Below, in pieces: positions 51,384 to 62,100 of a DNA stretch of 64,000 bases. Every line of letters begins with the position of its first letter. The stretch's first letter is position 1. Below the pieces are notes generated by a model. That model was given only the letters and a program-made list of their open reading frames with translations. It had not been told where the DNA came from and ran no database searches. Made by a program: the position numbers and the translations under genes. This stretch comes from CAWBQO01 sp963790965 (GTDB lineage: Bacteria > Bacteroidota > Rhodothermia > Rhodothermales > DASSAV01), in the NCBI GenBank assembly GCA_963790965.1, contig CAWBQO010000002.1, forward strand, positions 496,001 through 560,000, written 5' to 3'.

Positions 51384-52916
51384 TCAGAGGGGAATGTTCG
51401 CGTGCTTCTTGCGCGGGTTGTTGACGACCTTGTTGCGCAGCATTTCCAGCCCGCGGATGAGCGTCTGGCGCGTTTCGCTCGGATAGATCACGTCGTCCAC
51501 ATAGCCCCATTCGGCAGCGACATACGGATTAGCAAAGCGTTCGCGGTATTCTGCGATGAACTCGTCCTTCGCCTTCTCCGGGTCGCTTGCGGCCTGAATT
51601 TGACTGTGGTAAATGATCTCGACGGCTCCCTTTGGCCCCATAACGGCGATCTCGGCCGTTGGCCAGGCGTAGTTCAGATCGCCCCGGATGTGTTTGGAAC
51701 TCATGACGTCGTAGGCGCCGCCGTAAGCTTTCCGGGTAATGACGGTCAGCTTGGGCACCGTCGCCTCGCAGAAGGCGAAGAGGAGCTTGGCCCCGTGCCG
51801 TATGATGCCGCGCCACTCCTGGTCCGTTCCGGGTAGAAACCCCGGCACATCTTCAAAGACCACGAGCGGAATGTTGAAGGCGTCGCAGAAGCGGACGAAC
51901 CGCGCGCCCTTTACAGAGGCGTCGATGTCGAGCACGCCGGCGAGAACGGCCGGTTGATTGGCTACGATGCCGACGCTCTGCCCTCCAAGTCGCGCAAAGC
52001 CAACGAGAATGTTGGCCGCAAAGTCCTCGTGGATTTCAAAGAAACTCTCCCGGTCCACGACGCTCCGAATAACGTCGTGCATGCTGTAAGGCTTGTTCGG
52101 GTTCTCCGGGACGAGCTTGTCAAGGGCCGCATCCGCGCGGTCGGAAGGATCGTCCGTCGCGACAAAGGGCGGCGGCTCCTCGCAATTTTGGGGAATGTAG
52201 GAGAGCAGCTTGCGGATGCGCAGGAGACAATCGCCCTCGTCGGCGGCGGCAACGTGTGCGACGCCGCTCTTGGTCGCGTGCGTCATCGCGCCGCCGAGGT
52301 CTTCGCTGGTCACATCCTCCTGCGTGACGGTCTTAACGACGTTCGGCCCGGTGACGAACATATAGCTCGACCCCTTGACCATGAACACGAAGTCAGTAAT
52401 GGCCGGGCTGTACACCGCGCCACCGGCGCACGGGCCAAGTATAGCGGAGATCTGCGGCACGACGCCCGAGGCAATCGTGTTGAGCAGAAAAATGTCTGCG
52501 TATCCGCCAAGCGACACGACGCCCTCCTGAATGCGCGCGCCGCCGGAGTCGTTCAGCCCGATGATGGGCGCGCCGTTCTCCATAGCGAGGTTCATCAGGC
52601 GAACAATCTTTTCCGCGTGGGCCATGCCGAGCGAGCCGCCGAAGACCGTAAAATCCTGGCTGAACACATAGACGAGCCGCCCGTCGACGGTGCCGTAGCC
52701 GGTTACGACGCCGTCGCCGTAGGGCCGCTGCGCGTCGAGACCGAAATCGCGATTCTGGTGGCGGACGAACATGCCAAGCTCTTTGAACGAACCTGGATCG
52801 AGAAGAATGTGCAGCCGTTCTCGCGCGGTGAGTTTGCCCTTTTCATGCTGCCGGGCGATGCGTTCCTCTCCTCCCCCGAGCTGCGCCTCAGCGCGGCGTT
52901 TGTCCAGGTCGTTCAT
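51384..52916 (-). CDS. Acyl-CoA carboxylase beta subunit (propionyl/methylmalonyl-CoA type)
   Basis: This is a 510-residue carboxyltransferase. The first segment KLTARERLHILLDPGSF and LNDSGGARIQEGVVSLGGY mark the PccB/MmdA-like family, with GPCAGGAVYSPAITDF and VFEDVPGFLPGTDQEWRG in the C-terminal half. It carries out the transcarboxylation step with biotin-borne carboxylate. The biotin carboxylase/biotin carrier subunits and methylmalonyl-CoA mutase are not in the window. It is likely monocistronic. Confidence 0.95.
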   Translation of the reverse strand: MNDLDKRRAEAQLGGGEERIARQHEKGKLTARERLHILLDPGSFKELGMFVRHQNRDFGLDAQRPYGDGVVTGYGTVDGRLVYVFSQDFTVFGGSLGMAHAEKIVRLMNLAMENGAPIIGLNDSGGARIQEGVVSLGGYADIFLLNTIASGVVPQISAILGPCAGGAVYSPAITDFVFMVKGSSYMFVTGPNVVKTVTQEDVTSEDLGGAMTHATKSGVAHVAAADEGDCLLRIRKLLSYIPQNCEEPPPFVATDDPSDRADAALDKLVPENPNKPYSMHDVIRSVVDRESFFEIHEDFAANILVGFARLGGQSVGIVANQPAVLAGVLDIDASVKGARFVRFCDAFNIPLVVFEDVPGFLPGTDQEWRGIIRHGAKLLFAFCEATVPKLTVITRKAYGGAYDVMSSKHIRGDLNYAWPTAEIAVMGPKGAVEIIYHSQIQAASDPEKAKDEFIAEYRERFANPYVAAEWGYVDDVIYPSETRQTLIRGLEMLRNKVVNNPRKKHANIPL

Positions 52917-53049
52917 CGTGTTGCCCTTCTGGTGAGCGGTCGTCTCTTGGCAGCCGACCCGCCGGAGAATACGTCGGCAGGGGTAATTTAGCCGCTAAGA
53001 CAATATGTTGCACGCCCGAGCGCGTACAGATTACAAGCGCCGTCCAACC

Positions 53050-53066
53050 GGCGGCAGCGCGCCGCC
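53050..53066 (-). terminator. GC-rich hairpin after the unknown protein gene
   Basis: GGCGGC and GCCGCC pair around AGCGC, 13 bp past the stop. There is no clear U-tract, so it is a weak candidate. Confidence 0.3.
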
Positions 53067-53078
53067 ACCGGCCCGGGG

Positions 53079-54506
53079 CTACGGCCGCCTGAAGCGCCGC
53101 TCAACCGCATCTGTGAACGCTACGGCCGCCTCGCTGTAGATGTCGACGCCGTGCTGCCGGAAAACGTCCTCAGCAATGATGCGCGAGGCCTGCGACCAGT
53201 CTGCCACCGGCTCGAGCTTGCGCAGCACCGCGCTGTACGCTTCCTCCGAGCCCCCGAACAATGCTTCAATAAAGCGCACGCGGTTGGCCGGGCCTGCTTC
53301 GCCGAGGACGCTGCGCTCCGCGTCCGGCGCGCTGGCAGCGTGCGTCGCGGCGTCGTCCTTGGGCTTGCGGAACTGCATCCAGAGGGGAGACCGGCGCTCC
53401 TGCGGCGCGGCTTCCGGCTTCGGACGTGCGGCGGCGGCGGCTTTCGTCGGCTCGTCCGGCCGGCGGTACTGCTGCCAGAGCGGAACTGCCGCCGGCTTCT
53501 CCCCCGCGAGCGCACGCGATACAGGCGCTTTTACCTCGTCGCGCACTTCCGGCGGCGGGCCGTCCGCCTGCTGCACGGGCTGCTGAGCCGGCGCGCGCCC
53601 GTTCCGACTCACCACTTCGGTGGCGGAATGATGCGCTTCTTTTGCGGGCGGCACCTGAACCTGCGGCCCTTTCTCCTCTTCCGGTTCCTCGTCTTCCTCT
53701 GGCGCGGCATCGGCCGCCGGGTCGGGCGTTTTGTAGACGATGGCTCCACTGTCTTCATCCATCATCCGGCGCAGTTCGTCGAGGGTCAGGCGCGCGCCTT
53801 CGTCGCCCGCCATGCGCGCTCGCACGAGGTTCTGCAAGCGCTCTGCGTCCTTCTCCTCCAGAAAAGCATCGACGAGCGGAGCCGGAATGCCCGCATCCCC
53901 ACCGGGCGCGGCGCCGAAGAGGTTAAAGAGCGGCGTCAACAGGCGGGTCCAGTCGTCTACGCTGTAGCCGCGCGTGATCTCGCGTTCGCTGTGGCGCAGG
54001 ATCGAGGTCAGCCGCTCTCGGTCGATCTCTTGCAGATTCTTCTGCTTGAAGTAGCCCGTCACGACCTCGCGGAGGTACGGGTACGCGCCGAAAAAGGCGA
54101 GGCCGCGAAAGATCTGCCGTCCGGGAAGCGTAAGGTCCTCCTCGTCGAAGATGAAGTCGATGAGCGTCGGCACCGGGTGAACCACGTAGGACGCGACGCG
54201 GTGGACGGCCTCGTGAAGCAGGCGCGCCCAGTCCGGTTGCGGCACATGGACGTGCTGCGATAGCGCCACCGAAACGGCTCCATAGGCGGCCTGCACGTCC
54301 GGATGGTTGAAGGCGAACCACGGCGAGCGGCCTCCGCGCATCCGTTCGACTTCCAGATCCAGGCGGCTCTGGATCATTTGTGAAAGGAAATGCGCCACGA
54401 GCGGCGGCATACCCGGACGGGAGAAATCGGCGCGAGCGAAGTCGCGATCTGCCGGAAAGGCTTTGATGAGCTGGTTGAAGAGGGCGTCGGCGTGCTCGGG
54501 CAGCAT
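53079..54506 (-). CDS. Unknown protein with a disordered Pro/Glu-rich middle
   Basis: This is a 475-residue soluble protein. Residues about 20-250 are helical and aromatic-rich (LLHEAVHRVASYVVHPVPTL; DLTLPGRQIFRGLAFFGAYP). A middle of about 150 residues is rich in Pro, Ala and Glu and probably disordered. The C-terminal 80 residues (FIEALFGGSEEAYSAVLRKL, DVFRQHGVDIYSEAAVAFTD) form a second helical domain. I do not recognise the family. The start at 54506 is chosen because the stretch before it (to 54638) is compositionally unlike a protein. It lies 141 bp after the histidine kinase gene on the same strand. Confidence 0.6.
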   Translation of the reverse strand: MLPEHADALFNQLIKAFPADRDFARADFSRPGMPPLVAHFLSQMIQSRLDLEVERMRGGRSPWFAFNHPDVQAAYGAVSVALSQHVHVPQPDWARLLHEAVHRVASYVVHPVPTLIDFIFDEEDLTLPGRQIFRGLAFFGAYPYLREVVTGYFKQKNLQEIDRERLTSILRHSEREITRGYSVDDWTRLLTPLFNLFGAAPGGDAGIPAPLVDAFLEEKDAERLQNLVRARMAGDEGARLTLDELRRMMDEDSGAIVYKTPDPAADAAPEEDEEPEEEKGPQVQVPPAKEAHHSATEVVSRNGRAPAQQPVQQADGPPPEVRDEVKAPVSRALAGEKPAAVPLWQQYRRPDEPTKAAAAARPKPEAAPQERRSPLWMQFRKPKDDAATHAASAPDAERSVLGEAGPANRVRFIEALFGGSEEAYSAVLRKLEPVADWSQASRIIAEDVFRQHGVDIYSEAAVAFTDAVERRFRRP

Positions 54507-54647
54507 GGGCGGCACAGAAAGTGTAAACGGATTCGCGACAGGAGCGCCGTGGTGGGCGTCGCGTAGAGAACGACCCGGCGCGCAATCGGCTCCGCAGCGC
54601 CGCCCATCTGCGGCCTCTCTCTTGCGCTGATGACGCACCTTCCTCCC

Positions 54648-55559
54648 TTATTCAGCGCGCCGGCCTCGTCTTGAGAACGCACCGGGCTGATCGAGGGGCA
54701 AGTCGACGATGAAGGTGGCCCCTTCGCCCTCGCGACTCTCGGCGGTGATGGACCCGCCAAGCCGCTCGGCGATGCGGCGGCAGATCGACAGGCCGATGCC
54801 GCTGCCCGCGTACCGGCGTCCACCGTGAAGCCGCTGAAACGGCGCAAAGACGCGATCCAGAAAACGCGGATCAAAGCCGATGCCGTTGTCCGCCACCCGC
54901 AGCCGCATCCAGTCGGTGCCTTCGCGGGTGCTCGTCTCCGCAGAGACTACAACGACGGGCCGGACGCCTGCGCGGTGGAACTTGAGGCCGTTGCCGATCA
55001 GGTTTTGCAGAAGCTGCCGCATATGCGTGGCACCGGCTCTGATGGTGGGCAGCGCTTCGACTTCTACTCGCCCGCCCGTCTCGTCGATGCGGGTTTCGAG
55101 GTCCTGCACCACGTCGGCTGCAATCCTGTTGAGGTCGACCTCGGTCGTGCGGACGGACTGCGTGTTGATGCGGGAGAGGGCGAGCAGGTCTGAGATAAGC
55201 TGCGCCATGCGCTCGGAGGCGTCCTGCACCTTGTCGAGAAACTGCAAGCCTTCCTCGTCGAGCTGCGCCGTATGCTCGCACATAAGGATCTCCGAGAACG
55301 CGCGGATCTTGCGAAGCGGCTCCTGAAGGTCGTGCGAGGCGACATAGGCAAACTCCTGCAGTTCGCAGTTGCGCGCCTTCAGCTCCGCATTGGCGCGGGC
55401 AAGCTCCTCGATGGTCTGCTGAAGCGCCTCCTCGGTCGAGAGCGCCGGCGTGCCGCTCCGCCGTTTGCGGCGGCGAGCGGGCCCGCCCACCGGCGCGACC
55501 TCTTCAAAGTACGCGTCTTCGGCCCTTTCTCGCGCGTCGGTCAACGGGTGCGTCGGCAT
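54648..55559 (-). CDS. Cytoplasmic sensor histidine kinase
   Basis: This is a 303-residue kinase. An N-terminal coiled coil (EEALQQTIEELARANAELKA) leads directly to the HisKA H-box with His76 in ASHDLQEPLRKI. The HATPase domain has N box NLIGNGLKFH, G1 DNGIGFD and G2 GSGIGLSI. There is no recognisable sensor domain or membrane segment, so it may act with a partner or by its coiled coil. It resembles the kinases of phytochrome-like and PAS-type families at the core. Start 55559 is the ATG before conserved sequence; 55622 is another option. No response regulator is adjacent. Confidence 0.85.
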   Translation of the reverse strand: MPTHPLTDARERAEDAYFEEVAPVGGPARRRKRRSGTPALSTEEALQQTIEELARANAELKARNCELQEFAYVASHDLQEPLRKIRAFSEILMCEHTAQLDEEGLQFLDKVQDASERMAQLISDLLALSRINTQSVRTTEVDLNRIAADVVQDLETRIDETGGRVEVEALPTIRAGATHMRQLLQNLIGNGLKFHRAGVRPVVVVSAETSTREGTDWMRLRVADNGIGFDPRFLDRVFAPFQRLHGGRRYAGSGIGLSICRRIAERLGGSITAESREGEGATFIVDLPLDQPGAFSRRGRRAE

Positions 55560-55849
55560 AGCGTTTTGTGGCTCGGTTGAGGGCGAAAGCGCCGCGGGAT
55601 TCTGCCGGTAACGTATTGTCATACAGCCGCTTGCAGGCACACACTTGGCGACTGTTTCGGCGGGTTCGGGCGGTGCTACGGCGGGTTGCCGGAAGGAGTT
55701 TAGCGGCCTTACAGCTTCGTCACGGAGACGCCGTTCGGTTACAGAGGAAGTGCCCACCATGAAGTGAATCGCCGGCGGGCACACATGCAAAGAGGCCGGA
55801 CGCTCCCGCCCGGCCTCTTTGCCTCTCACCCTGTCGCACAACCGCCCAC
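55560..55849. other. Intergenic stretch with a terminator
   Basis: It is 290 bp and contains the hairpin at 55787-55822. No gene supported, although the kinase frame stays open through part of it. Confidence 0.5.
55787..55822 (-). terminator. Strong hairpin downstream of the Cys-hinge pilin-like gene
   Basis: GCAAAGAGGCCGG (55787-55799) and CCGGCCTCTTTGC (55810-55822) form a perfect 13-bp stem with a 10-base loop, 27 bp after the stop of the 470-residue gene. The RNA stem ends CUCUUUGC; the U-tract is short. Confidence 0.7.
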
Positions 55850-57262
55850 TTACGGGGCCGCCGCGACAACTTCCAGTTTCTTGAACCGGATTTCAATTAC
55901 CTGGTCGCTGAAGTCGGGAATGTTGCCGTAGTCCTTCAACTTAAAATAGCCACGTCCATCCTTTGCGGACCAGCCATTCCCGCCATACGAGTAGCGCGTC
56001 TTGTTCTTCCTTGGGTCGCGGTCGACCCACTGCGCGTCCCCGTAGCTATTCGCCTTGACATCGGCCAACTTCTCTGAATCGAAGACGAGGTCTTCGAAAG
56101 CAATGCGCCAGACGCCGGGACGCGTCGGGTTCTGCTGGATCATGGCATACGAACCTTCCTGCAGGTTGTCGCCCTTGTCGATGCCGCTTACGAGCGCATC
56201 CCGTTTGTAGTCGAAGCCGTGATTGTCAAAGAGTACATCCGTCTTCCCCTGCAAATTGCAGTTCTTGTCTACTGCCAGCGCGAAGTTCACACGGTACCCG
56301 GCGGGGATGACCTTGGAGTAATGAGCCATCGTGTGAGCCGCGCGGTTGTGGCCGGACGGAAAAATGAGTTCATACTGCCCGAGATCGGCGGCATCCGCGA
56401 TGAAGATGGTCTCGCCATTCTTGACAACGCTCTTCTTCTCATCATCAATCAGGGGGTTCGTATCCTCTCCCGTCTTTGAATTGCCGGGGTTGCTCGAGTC
56501 CACGCCGTCCACGTTGTTGCCGTGGCCGTTGTTGCTCTTGCCGGTTGGCGGCAGAAGCTGCAGGTAAATGGCCGAGCAGTAGCCGGCCATGCTCTCGATG
56601 AACTCCACTTCAACGGTGCTGATCGTCGTCGTCTCCAGTGGCGTTTCGGTCGGGGGGTAAACGACCACCTCCGGCGGCTCGGTGACGCAAGTTCCGGTCG
56701 CCTCGCACTCCGGCTCCGGATTACAGCCGGAAGTGAGCGTGCATTCCGGCACAAGGCCGCTGGCGGCTTCGGGCGGACCTGAGATCTCGTGCTGTGCCTC
56801 CCCGTAGCGGCCCACGGCGTACACCATGAAGGCCGACCCCTGGCTGACGGACTGGATCCATGCAGTGTACGTGCCGCCTTCAGGCTCTGCCGCAGCCTCT
56901 TCGGAGGCGAACCGGAAAACGCCTTCGCCCGCTGATGCGGAGGCGAGACGGATCTGCCCCTCCCCCTGCAGCGAACGAACGGGGATGCCCATTTCCCGCG
57001 CAAGGTCGTAGTACGTGCCCTCGATTTTGCCGACAGCGGTGACGAGCGCCGCCACGGAGATCTCCGGGTTCGCTGCCTGCTGCTGGGCCACCTTGGACAT
57101 GATCATGCTGTAGGCCGTCCGCGCAACTTCGCGCGCGAGCACCTCCTCGTCGCGGCTGGCCTGGTTGCGATTGGTTTCCTGCGCTGTCTCTTCGGTGTTG
57201 AAGAGCAGCATACTCGTCGTAATGATTACGCCGAGCACGATGATGAGCGCTGCTTTTCCCAT
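55850..57262 (-). CDS. Signal-anchored pilin-like protein with Cys-rich hinge
   Basis: This is a 470-residue protein. Residues 1-22 form a hydrophobic segment (MGKAALIIVLGVIITTSMLL) like a pilin N-terminal helix but without a charged leader and G-[FM]TLIE cleavage motif. A helical region follows to about 110. Cysteines cluster in the middle as ECTLTSGC and ECEATGTC, followed by a Pro/Thr stretch. The C-terminal 250 residues are a new beta-rich domain. It is followed by a strong hairpin and preceded, 78 bp away, by another pilin-like gene. It may be a minor pilin or anchor protein of the GspE/GspF-like machine. Confidence 0.65.
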   Translation of the reverse strand: MGKAALIIVLGVIITTSMLLFNTEETAQETNRNQASRDEEVLAREVARTAYSMIMSKVAQQQAANPEISVAALVTAVGKIEGTYYDLAREMGIPVRSLQGEGQIRLASASAGEGVFRFASEEAAAEPEGGTYTAWIQSVSQGSAFMVYAVGRYGEAQHEISGPPEAASGLVPECTLTSGCNPEPECEATGTCVTEPPEVVVYPPTETPLETTTISTVEVEFIESMAGYCSAIYLQLLPPTGKSNNGHGNNVDGVDSSNPGNSKTGEDTNPLIDDEKKSVVKNGETIFIADAADLGQYELIFPSGHNRAAHTMAHYSKVIPAGYRVNFALAVDKNCNLQGKTDVLFDNHGFDYKRDALVSGIDKGDNLQEGSYAMIQQNPTRPGVWRIAFEDLVFDSEKLADVKANSYGDAQWVDRDPRKNKTRYSYGGNGWSAKDGRGYFKLKDYGNIPDFSDQVIEIRFKKLEVVAAAP

Positions 57263-57340
57263 GGTTTCCTCCTTGTTGTAGGTAGCCTCGGCGCGCCTCT
57301 CCCCGGGCGGAGGGCCGCGGCGCGCGTCGAACTTGGTTTT

Positions 57341-57988
57341 TTAATTTCCTCTCGGCAGGAGCAAGGTGGATCCGTAGTAGGTCCTTCGGATGGCTCTCCG
57401 GTTGGAATCATTGCCGAACGGGTCAGTGAAGAGCGAGAAACGCACCCGCGTCGCGCTCACGGAATCCGGGTAGAGCGTGCCGTTCGCCACGCGCATCCCA
57501 TCCCGATTTTGAAGCCTGATGCTGAAGTATGAAATGGCCGCGCTGCTCTGCCCGTCGATCGTGGCGGCCGCGTCGCCGCGCTTGATTTCCCGGCGCAGCC
57601 GGAAGACCGGCACCTCGATCCCGTCCACGTTCCGCGTGCCACTCTCGTCGAGCAGGTAGCGCGTGCGGATACGAACCGGCTCGACGGCGGCTGCGGCTGT
57701 ATCGACTTCGTGGCGGTAGAAAGTGAATTCCCTCGTGACGAGGCCAAGCCCGGTATAATTCTGGTCCGTCGGATTGCCGAAGCGCACCGAGTCACCGTCC
57801 ATGTTTTTGCCGACCGATAACAGATCATCCTCCAGCCATGTCGCTAGGTCCATCGCCTGCTTCTTCATCATGTAGTTGGACGTCTGCTCGATGCCGATCT
57901 CGGTCGTTTGTAGGCGCAACACCAGCAGCATCAGGACGATGCCGCCGAAGATGATGATGGCGTTCAGGTTGTCGAGGATGAAGATCAT
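57341..57988 (-). CDS. Signal-anchored pilin-like protein
   Basis: This is a 215-residue protein. The start at 57988 begins with a hydrophobic segment (AIIIFGGIVLMLLVLRL) after a short stretch MIFILDNLN, and the following helix is amphipathic. The rest is a compact globular domain with alternating strands, consistent with a pilin-like head. There is no prepilin peptidase site. The open frame runs further upstream but only through the next gene, so this start is preferred. It lies between the 470-residue and 184-residue pilin-like genes, spaced 78 bp and 29 bp. Confidence 0.65.
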   Translation of the reverse strand: MIFILDNLNAIIIFGGIVLMLLVLRLQTTEIGIEQTSNYMMKKQAMDLATWLEDDLLSVGKNMDGDSVRFGNPTDQNYTGLGLVTREFTFYRHEVDTAAAAVEPVRIRTRYLLDESGTRNVDGIEVPVFRLRREIKRGDAAATIDGQSSAAISYFSIRLQNRDGMRVANGTLYPDSVSATRVRFSLFTDPFGNDSNRRAIRRTYYGSTLLLPRGN

Positions 57989-58017
57989 GGCCTTACCCGG
58001 TAGCTTAAATCCCGCCG

Positions 58018-58572
58018 TTAAAACTGATAAGAAATCGTGCGCTGCAGCTCGATAGGTATGGGCAGCATCGGTCGGCTGTTCGGGCCCGGCCAGGTGTCCT
58101 GCACCGACACGGTAACCTGCTTGTGGAAGGTCCGGTGCGTGGCGTGGACGAACGAACCGCCGTTCAGATCGACATATTCGACCTTGACGGTTACGTTGAA
58201 CTGCACGGACTCCATGCCCAGCTCGAACGTGCGGACCCCGCTTTTCCCATGAAAGTCCTCGAGCGAGAGACACGCGCTCAGTTTGGCCGGCTCGACGCCG
58301 CAGGAAGAGGCATTGCTGAAATGATCGTCGGCGTTTCCGCTGAAGGCAAAGCTGCTCACATCCGTGTAAACCATCGCCGGATTGGTGACATTGGCCGCGT
58401 CGAAGTCGCGCGTCTGGATAATTTCGAGCATCTCCACGGCCGTCGACGCGGCCATCTCATGCACCTCCCGCACGAGCGTCGTGTGCTGCAGGTGCATCTT
58501 CCGCGCGTTCATCGAGAGAGAGAACGTCGTCAGCGAAATCAGCGCAAGGACCGCGAGAAGGGTTTGTGGCAT
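58018..58572 (-). CDS. Signal-anchored pilin-like protein
   Basis: This is a 184-residue protein. The hydrophobic segment LLAVLALISLTTFSL at residues 5-19 is followed by the charged amphipathic helix MNARKMHLQHTTLVREVHEM, as in pilin-like proteins. The C-terminal half is a beta-rich head with two cysteines (SSCGVEPAKLSAC). The start at 58572 is fixed by an in-frame stop just upstream. It is the first of three such genes and likely a minor-pilin analogue. Confidence 0.65.
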   Translation of the reverse strand: MPQTLLAVLALISLTTFSLSMNARKMHLQHTTLVREVHEMAASTAVEMLEIIQTRDFDAANVTNPAMVYTDVSSFAFSGNADDHFSNASSCGVEPAKLSACLSLEDFHGKSGVRTFELGMESVQFNVTVKVEYVDLNGGSFVHATHRTFHKQVTVSVQDTWPGPNSRPMLPIPIELQRTISYQF

Positions 58573-58699
58573 AACGTGCTATGCGATTACTAAACGATGA
58601 TTGATGAAGGCCAGGTGCGGAATGGATCTGCTTTTTGGACCATCATAGTCCCTAGACAATCCCCCTGCCGCCTGACAGGGGAGGAGTTTCCATCCGGCA

Positions 58700-58743
58700 G
58701 GCGGAACGCACAGGCATTCCTGAGCCGCACCCCTCCGTCGCTT
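58700..58743 (+). repeat. 44-bp inverted-repeat arm left of the pilB-like gene
   Basis: It runs GGCGGAACGCACAGGCATTC to CCTCCGTCGCTT and is the exact reverse complement of 62339-62382, across the ATPase gene. Confidence 0.9.
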
Positions 58744-59012
58744 CGCGCCACCTTCCTTCGGCTTCGCTCAGGACAGGCTCCCTTCGCAGGGGAGGAATCT
58801 CTTTTGCTGAAGGCATAGTCATATTCCTGAACACTAATCCCTGCAAACTCTCCCCCTTCCAGGGGGAGTACCCGAAGGGGGGAGGGGGTGGTGCGCCGAG
58901 GTCGGCCTGAGCCGCACCCCTCCGTCGCTTCGCGCCACCTCCCCTGAGAGGGGAGGAGTTTCTTTAGCTGAAAAGGTGATCATATTCCTGAACACTAACC
59001 CCTGCAAACTCC
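58719..59012 (+). repeat. Two imperfect tandem copies of a repeat
   Basis: Copies at 58719-58853 and 58906-59012 share the start CCTGAGCCGCACCCC, the middle GGGGAGGA, and the end CATATTCCTGAACACTAA followed by CCTGCAAACTC. They differ by indels in the middle. Confidence 0.75.
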
Positions 59013-59103
59013 CCCCCTGCCAAGGGGGCGTGCCCTCCCGCGATGGCGCGCCGGGGTTTAGGAGAAAGCTGCTTCTTGTGCGATGCGGAGGTCATTCGTT
59101 CAC

Positions 59104-62100
59104 TCACGTCTCGGTGGTCACGACGCGGATCATTTCCATCACGCCGGTGTCGCCGGCCTTGACGTACTCGCGGGCGGAGTCGGCGAGAGTCAACATTCCT
59201 TCTTCCGCGGCCGCCGTGCGGAGCTTGTCCTCATCGATCATCTTGGTGGACTCGACGATCATGTGGCGAATGCCGCGCGAGAAGTAAAGCGCCTCCGTGA
59301 CGGCCTTTCTCCCCTTGTATCCCGTCCCCTTGCACGTCTTGCAGTTCGGGTCGTGGCCGGGTTCGTAGATCGTAGTCGATTGAATATCCTCATCCGTGAA
59401 GCCGAGCTTGGAAAGCATGACCTCGTCGGGGTCGGTGTCCGGCACCTTGCATTCCGGGCAGAGCGTGCGGATAAGCCGCTGCGCAACGACCAGGTTGATC
59501 GCGTATGCGATTAGGAACGGCTCGATTCCCATCTTGTAGAGCCGGCTCACGGCGCTCGGTGCGTCGTTCGTGTGCAGCGTCGAGAAGGTGAGGTGGCCCG
59601 TGTTCGCAAGCTTGATCGCAAGCTCAGCAGTCTGTTTGTCGCGCATCTCTCCCACCATCACCACGTCCGGGTCATGCCGTAGGATCGAGCGCAGCGCCTC
59701 TTCAAGGCCCAGCTTGTGGTTGAGCTTGATCTGCCGCACGCCGGGAATGATGTACTCGACCGGGTCCTCGACCGTGAGGACGTTGACCTCGGGCGTCACA
59801 ACCTGGTGCAGCGCCGCCACGAGCGTCGTGGACTTTCCCGAACCCGTCGGACCGGTCAGGATAACCATGCCATGCGGCTGCCGAATAGCCTTGTCGAAGC
59901 GGGAGAGCGCGTTGCCGAGTAGGCCGAGCTTCTTCAGGTCCGTGACGACCTTGCGGTCGTCGAGGATTCGGATGACGATGCTTTCGGAGCGGATCTCCTG
60001 GCTCGCATTGGCGATCGGCAAGACCGACACGCGGAAGCGGATAAGCGCCTCGTCAACCCAGCGCTGGATGAATCCGTCCTGCGCCGCATCGCGCTCGAAG
60101 CGGTCTACGTTCGTCGCGTTGTCCTTGATGACGGCAAGCAGGGCCTCGGGATGCACTTTGTCTTCCGTGTGCCAGTGCGTGAGCCGGCCGTCGATGCGGA
60201 AGTGGATTTCGATCTTCTTCTGCGCATTCGGATAAATGTGGATGTCCGAAGCGCCCTGCCGCACGCCCTCGACAAGCGTGGCTTCAAAAAGATTGATGAG
60301 CGACGAGCGGGAGATCTCGGCTTCCAGCGCGTCCTCGTCGATGAGGTGCGCCTTTTCGTCATAGGATGCGCCGAGGTCGAAGGCCATTTCGCCGCCTTCG
60401 TTCATCCGCTCCAGATATTCGTTCTTGCGCGGATAGGCCTCCTGCAATCCCGCCACGACCACACCTTCCGGCGCGTAGCGCAGTTCGAAGCGCTCGAGCT
60501 TGAGCTGCTGCATGAGCCGGTGGACTTCCGGCCGCGTCGGGTCGTGCGTGATGAAGACCAGCTTGATTGCCCCGGTCTGGTGCTCGATGTCGCACTCGAA
60601 GGGAAGGACGCGCAGTTTGAACAGTTCGGCCTTCTTCTCCTCTGTGAAGGTGTCGATTACGGAGCGCGCGAACTCGGCATCCGGCAAACCCTCGCCGAGC
60701 TTTGCCACCGGGAAGGCGTAAACGCGCGCCGCCTCGGCATACACGGCGTCACGGTCGACGCCGCCTACTTGCGCGAGCGTGCGCCAGAGCGCCTCTTTCG
60801 ATTTCTGCGCCTTCTGCAGCGCCTGCGCCTCGCCCACATGCTTCGGCGTTACGATCTCCCGGCGGAGCAACATCCCGACCACGCGATCCTTGCTTTTAAT
60901 GGCGTCGAGGTTGACCGGATCGGGTGATTCGGATTCAACTTCCGCCAACTTCTCGGCCGGTTCTTCCGCCATCTCTTCGGCGGGCGGAGCGGCTTCTTCC
61001 GCTGGGACGGGTGCCTCGCTTTCCGGCTCTTCCTCTTCGGCCGGCGCGGTGAACGCGGGTGGCACGGGAGCCTTCTCCTCCGGCGGCCCGGCGACTTTCG
61101 CAGGCGCGGGTTCAGGCGGCTCGGCCGATCCATAGCCGTCGCCGTAAAGATGGTCGGCGCGCGCCTTGTCGATGCGCGCGGTGATGCTCATTTCGCCCTC
61201 GGGCAAATAGTCGGTGCGGGCGAGGGCCGGCTTCGTTTCCGCAGGCTGCGGCTCGCGCACCGGGATCGGGCGCGGCTCGCGGCGAACGGGCTGTTCTACC
61301 GGTGCCGGCATAGGCGGCCGGATGGCGGCCGTCTCCGGCGCGCGCCGGGCGGCGGGCATCGGACAGGCCGGACCTTTCACCGGCTCGGGTGCCGGCGCGG
61401 CTTTAGCGGCGGGGCGCGTTGCCGGAGAGGCGTCATGGCCGCCCTCACCCTTGAGCGCGTGAATGCGCGCCATCACCGCCGAAGTCGGGGCAAACCGAAG
61501 CTCCACCGCAAGCGGAAGTGTCTCAATGAACGCCCACACATCCGGATGATCGGGGTCGGGGGTGGCGAGCGTCATGCTCGACCGCCCTGTTTCGGTATCG
61601 AGGTGCAGCTCGCACGGCAAGAGTCCGAGCAGGAGGGCGCGGGCCTGCTGTTCAGGTGAGAAAAGCCCGAGGACGGCCTGAATGAGCGTCGTGGGCGGCG
61701 ACTGGCTCGTGACGTTCGCGGTGCGGAAGTCGAGAACGCCCGCGGCCACGGCAAGCACGGCTTCGCGATCAACATCGGCGTCGTCCGCAATGACCCGCCA
61801 GAGCGCCCCCGTCGGATGATCGCCTTGCCGCCGAAGGGCCATCAGCGCCCGGGGCACATCGACGATCTCTTCCTTGAGGAGGCGCACGACGACCCTATCC
61901 TGCAGCAGCCGGTCGAGCGAGGTGGGTTCGTGCGGCGCGGCCTTCGGCTGCTCGGGGGAGGCGGTAGGCGCGGCGGTAGGCGCGGGAGGTTCGGGTGCCG
62001 GCTGAGGCGCGGCGGCCTGGCGCGTGCGCTCGTCGCGAAGCGCGCGTCTGGCCTGAGCCGTCTCAGAGCTGAGCGGCCCGTCCTGTTTTCCCTTGAAGAT

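Larger units (their letters stand above)
58573..59103. other. Intergenic region with tandem-like repeats
   Basis: No gene. Two imperfect copies of a segment run 58719-58853 and 58906-59012: both begin CCTGAGCCGCACCCCTCCGT and later share CATATTCCTGAACACTAA. The 44-bp inverted-repeat arm at 58700-58743 also lies here. Confidence 0.75.
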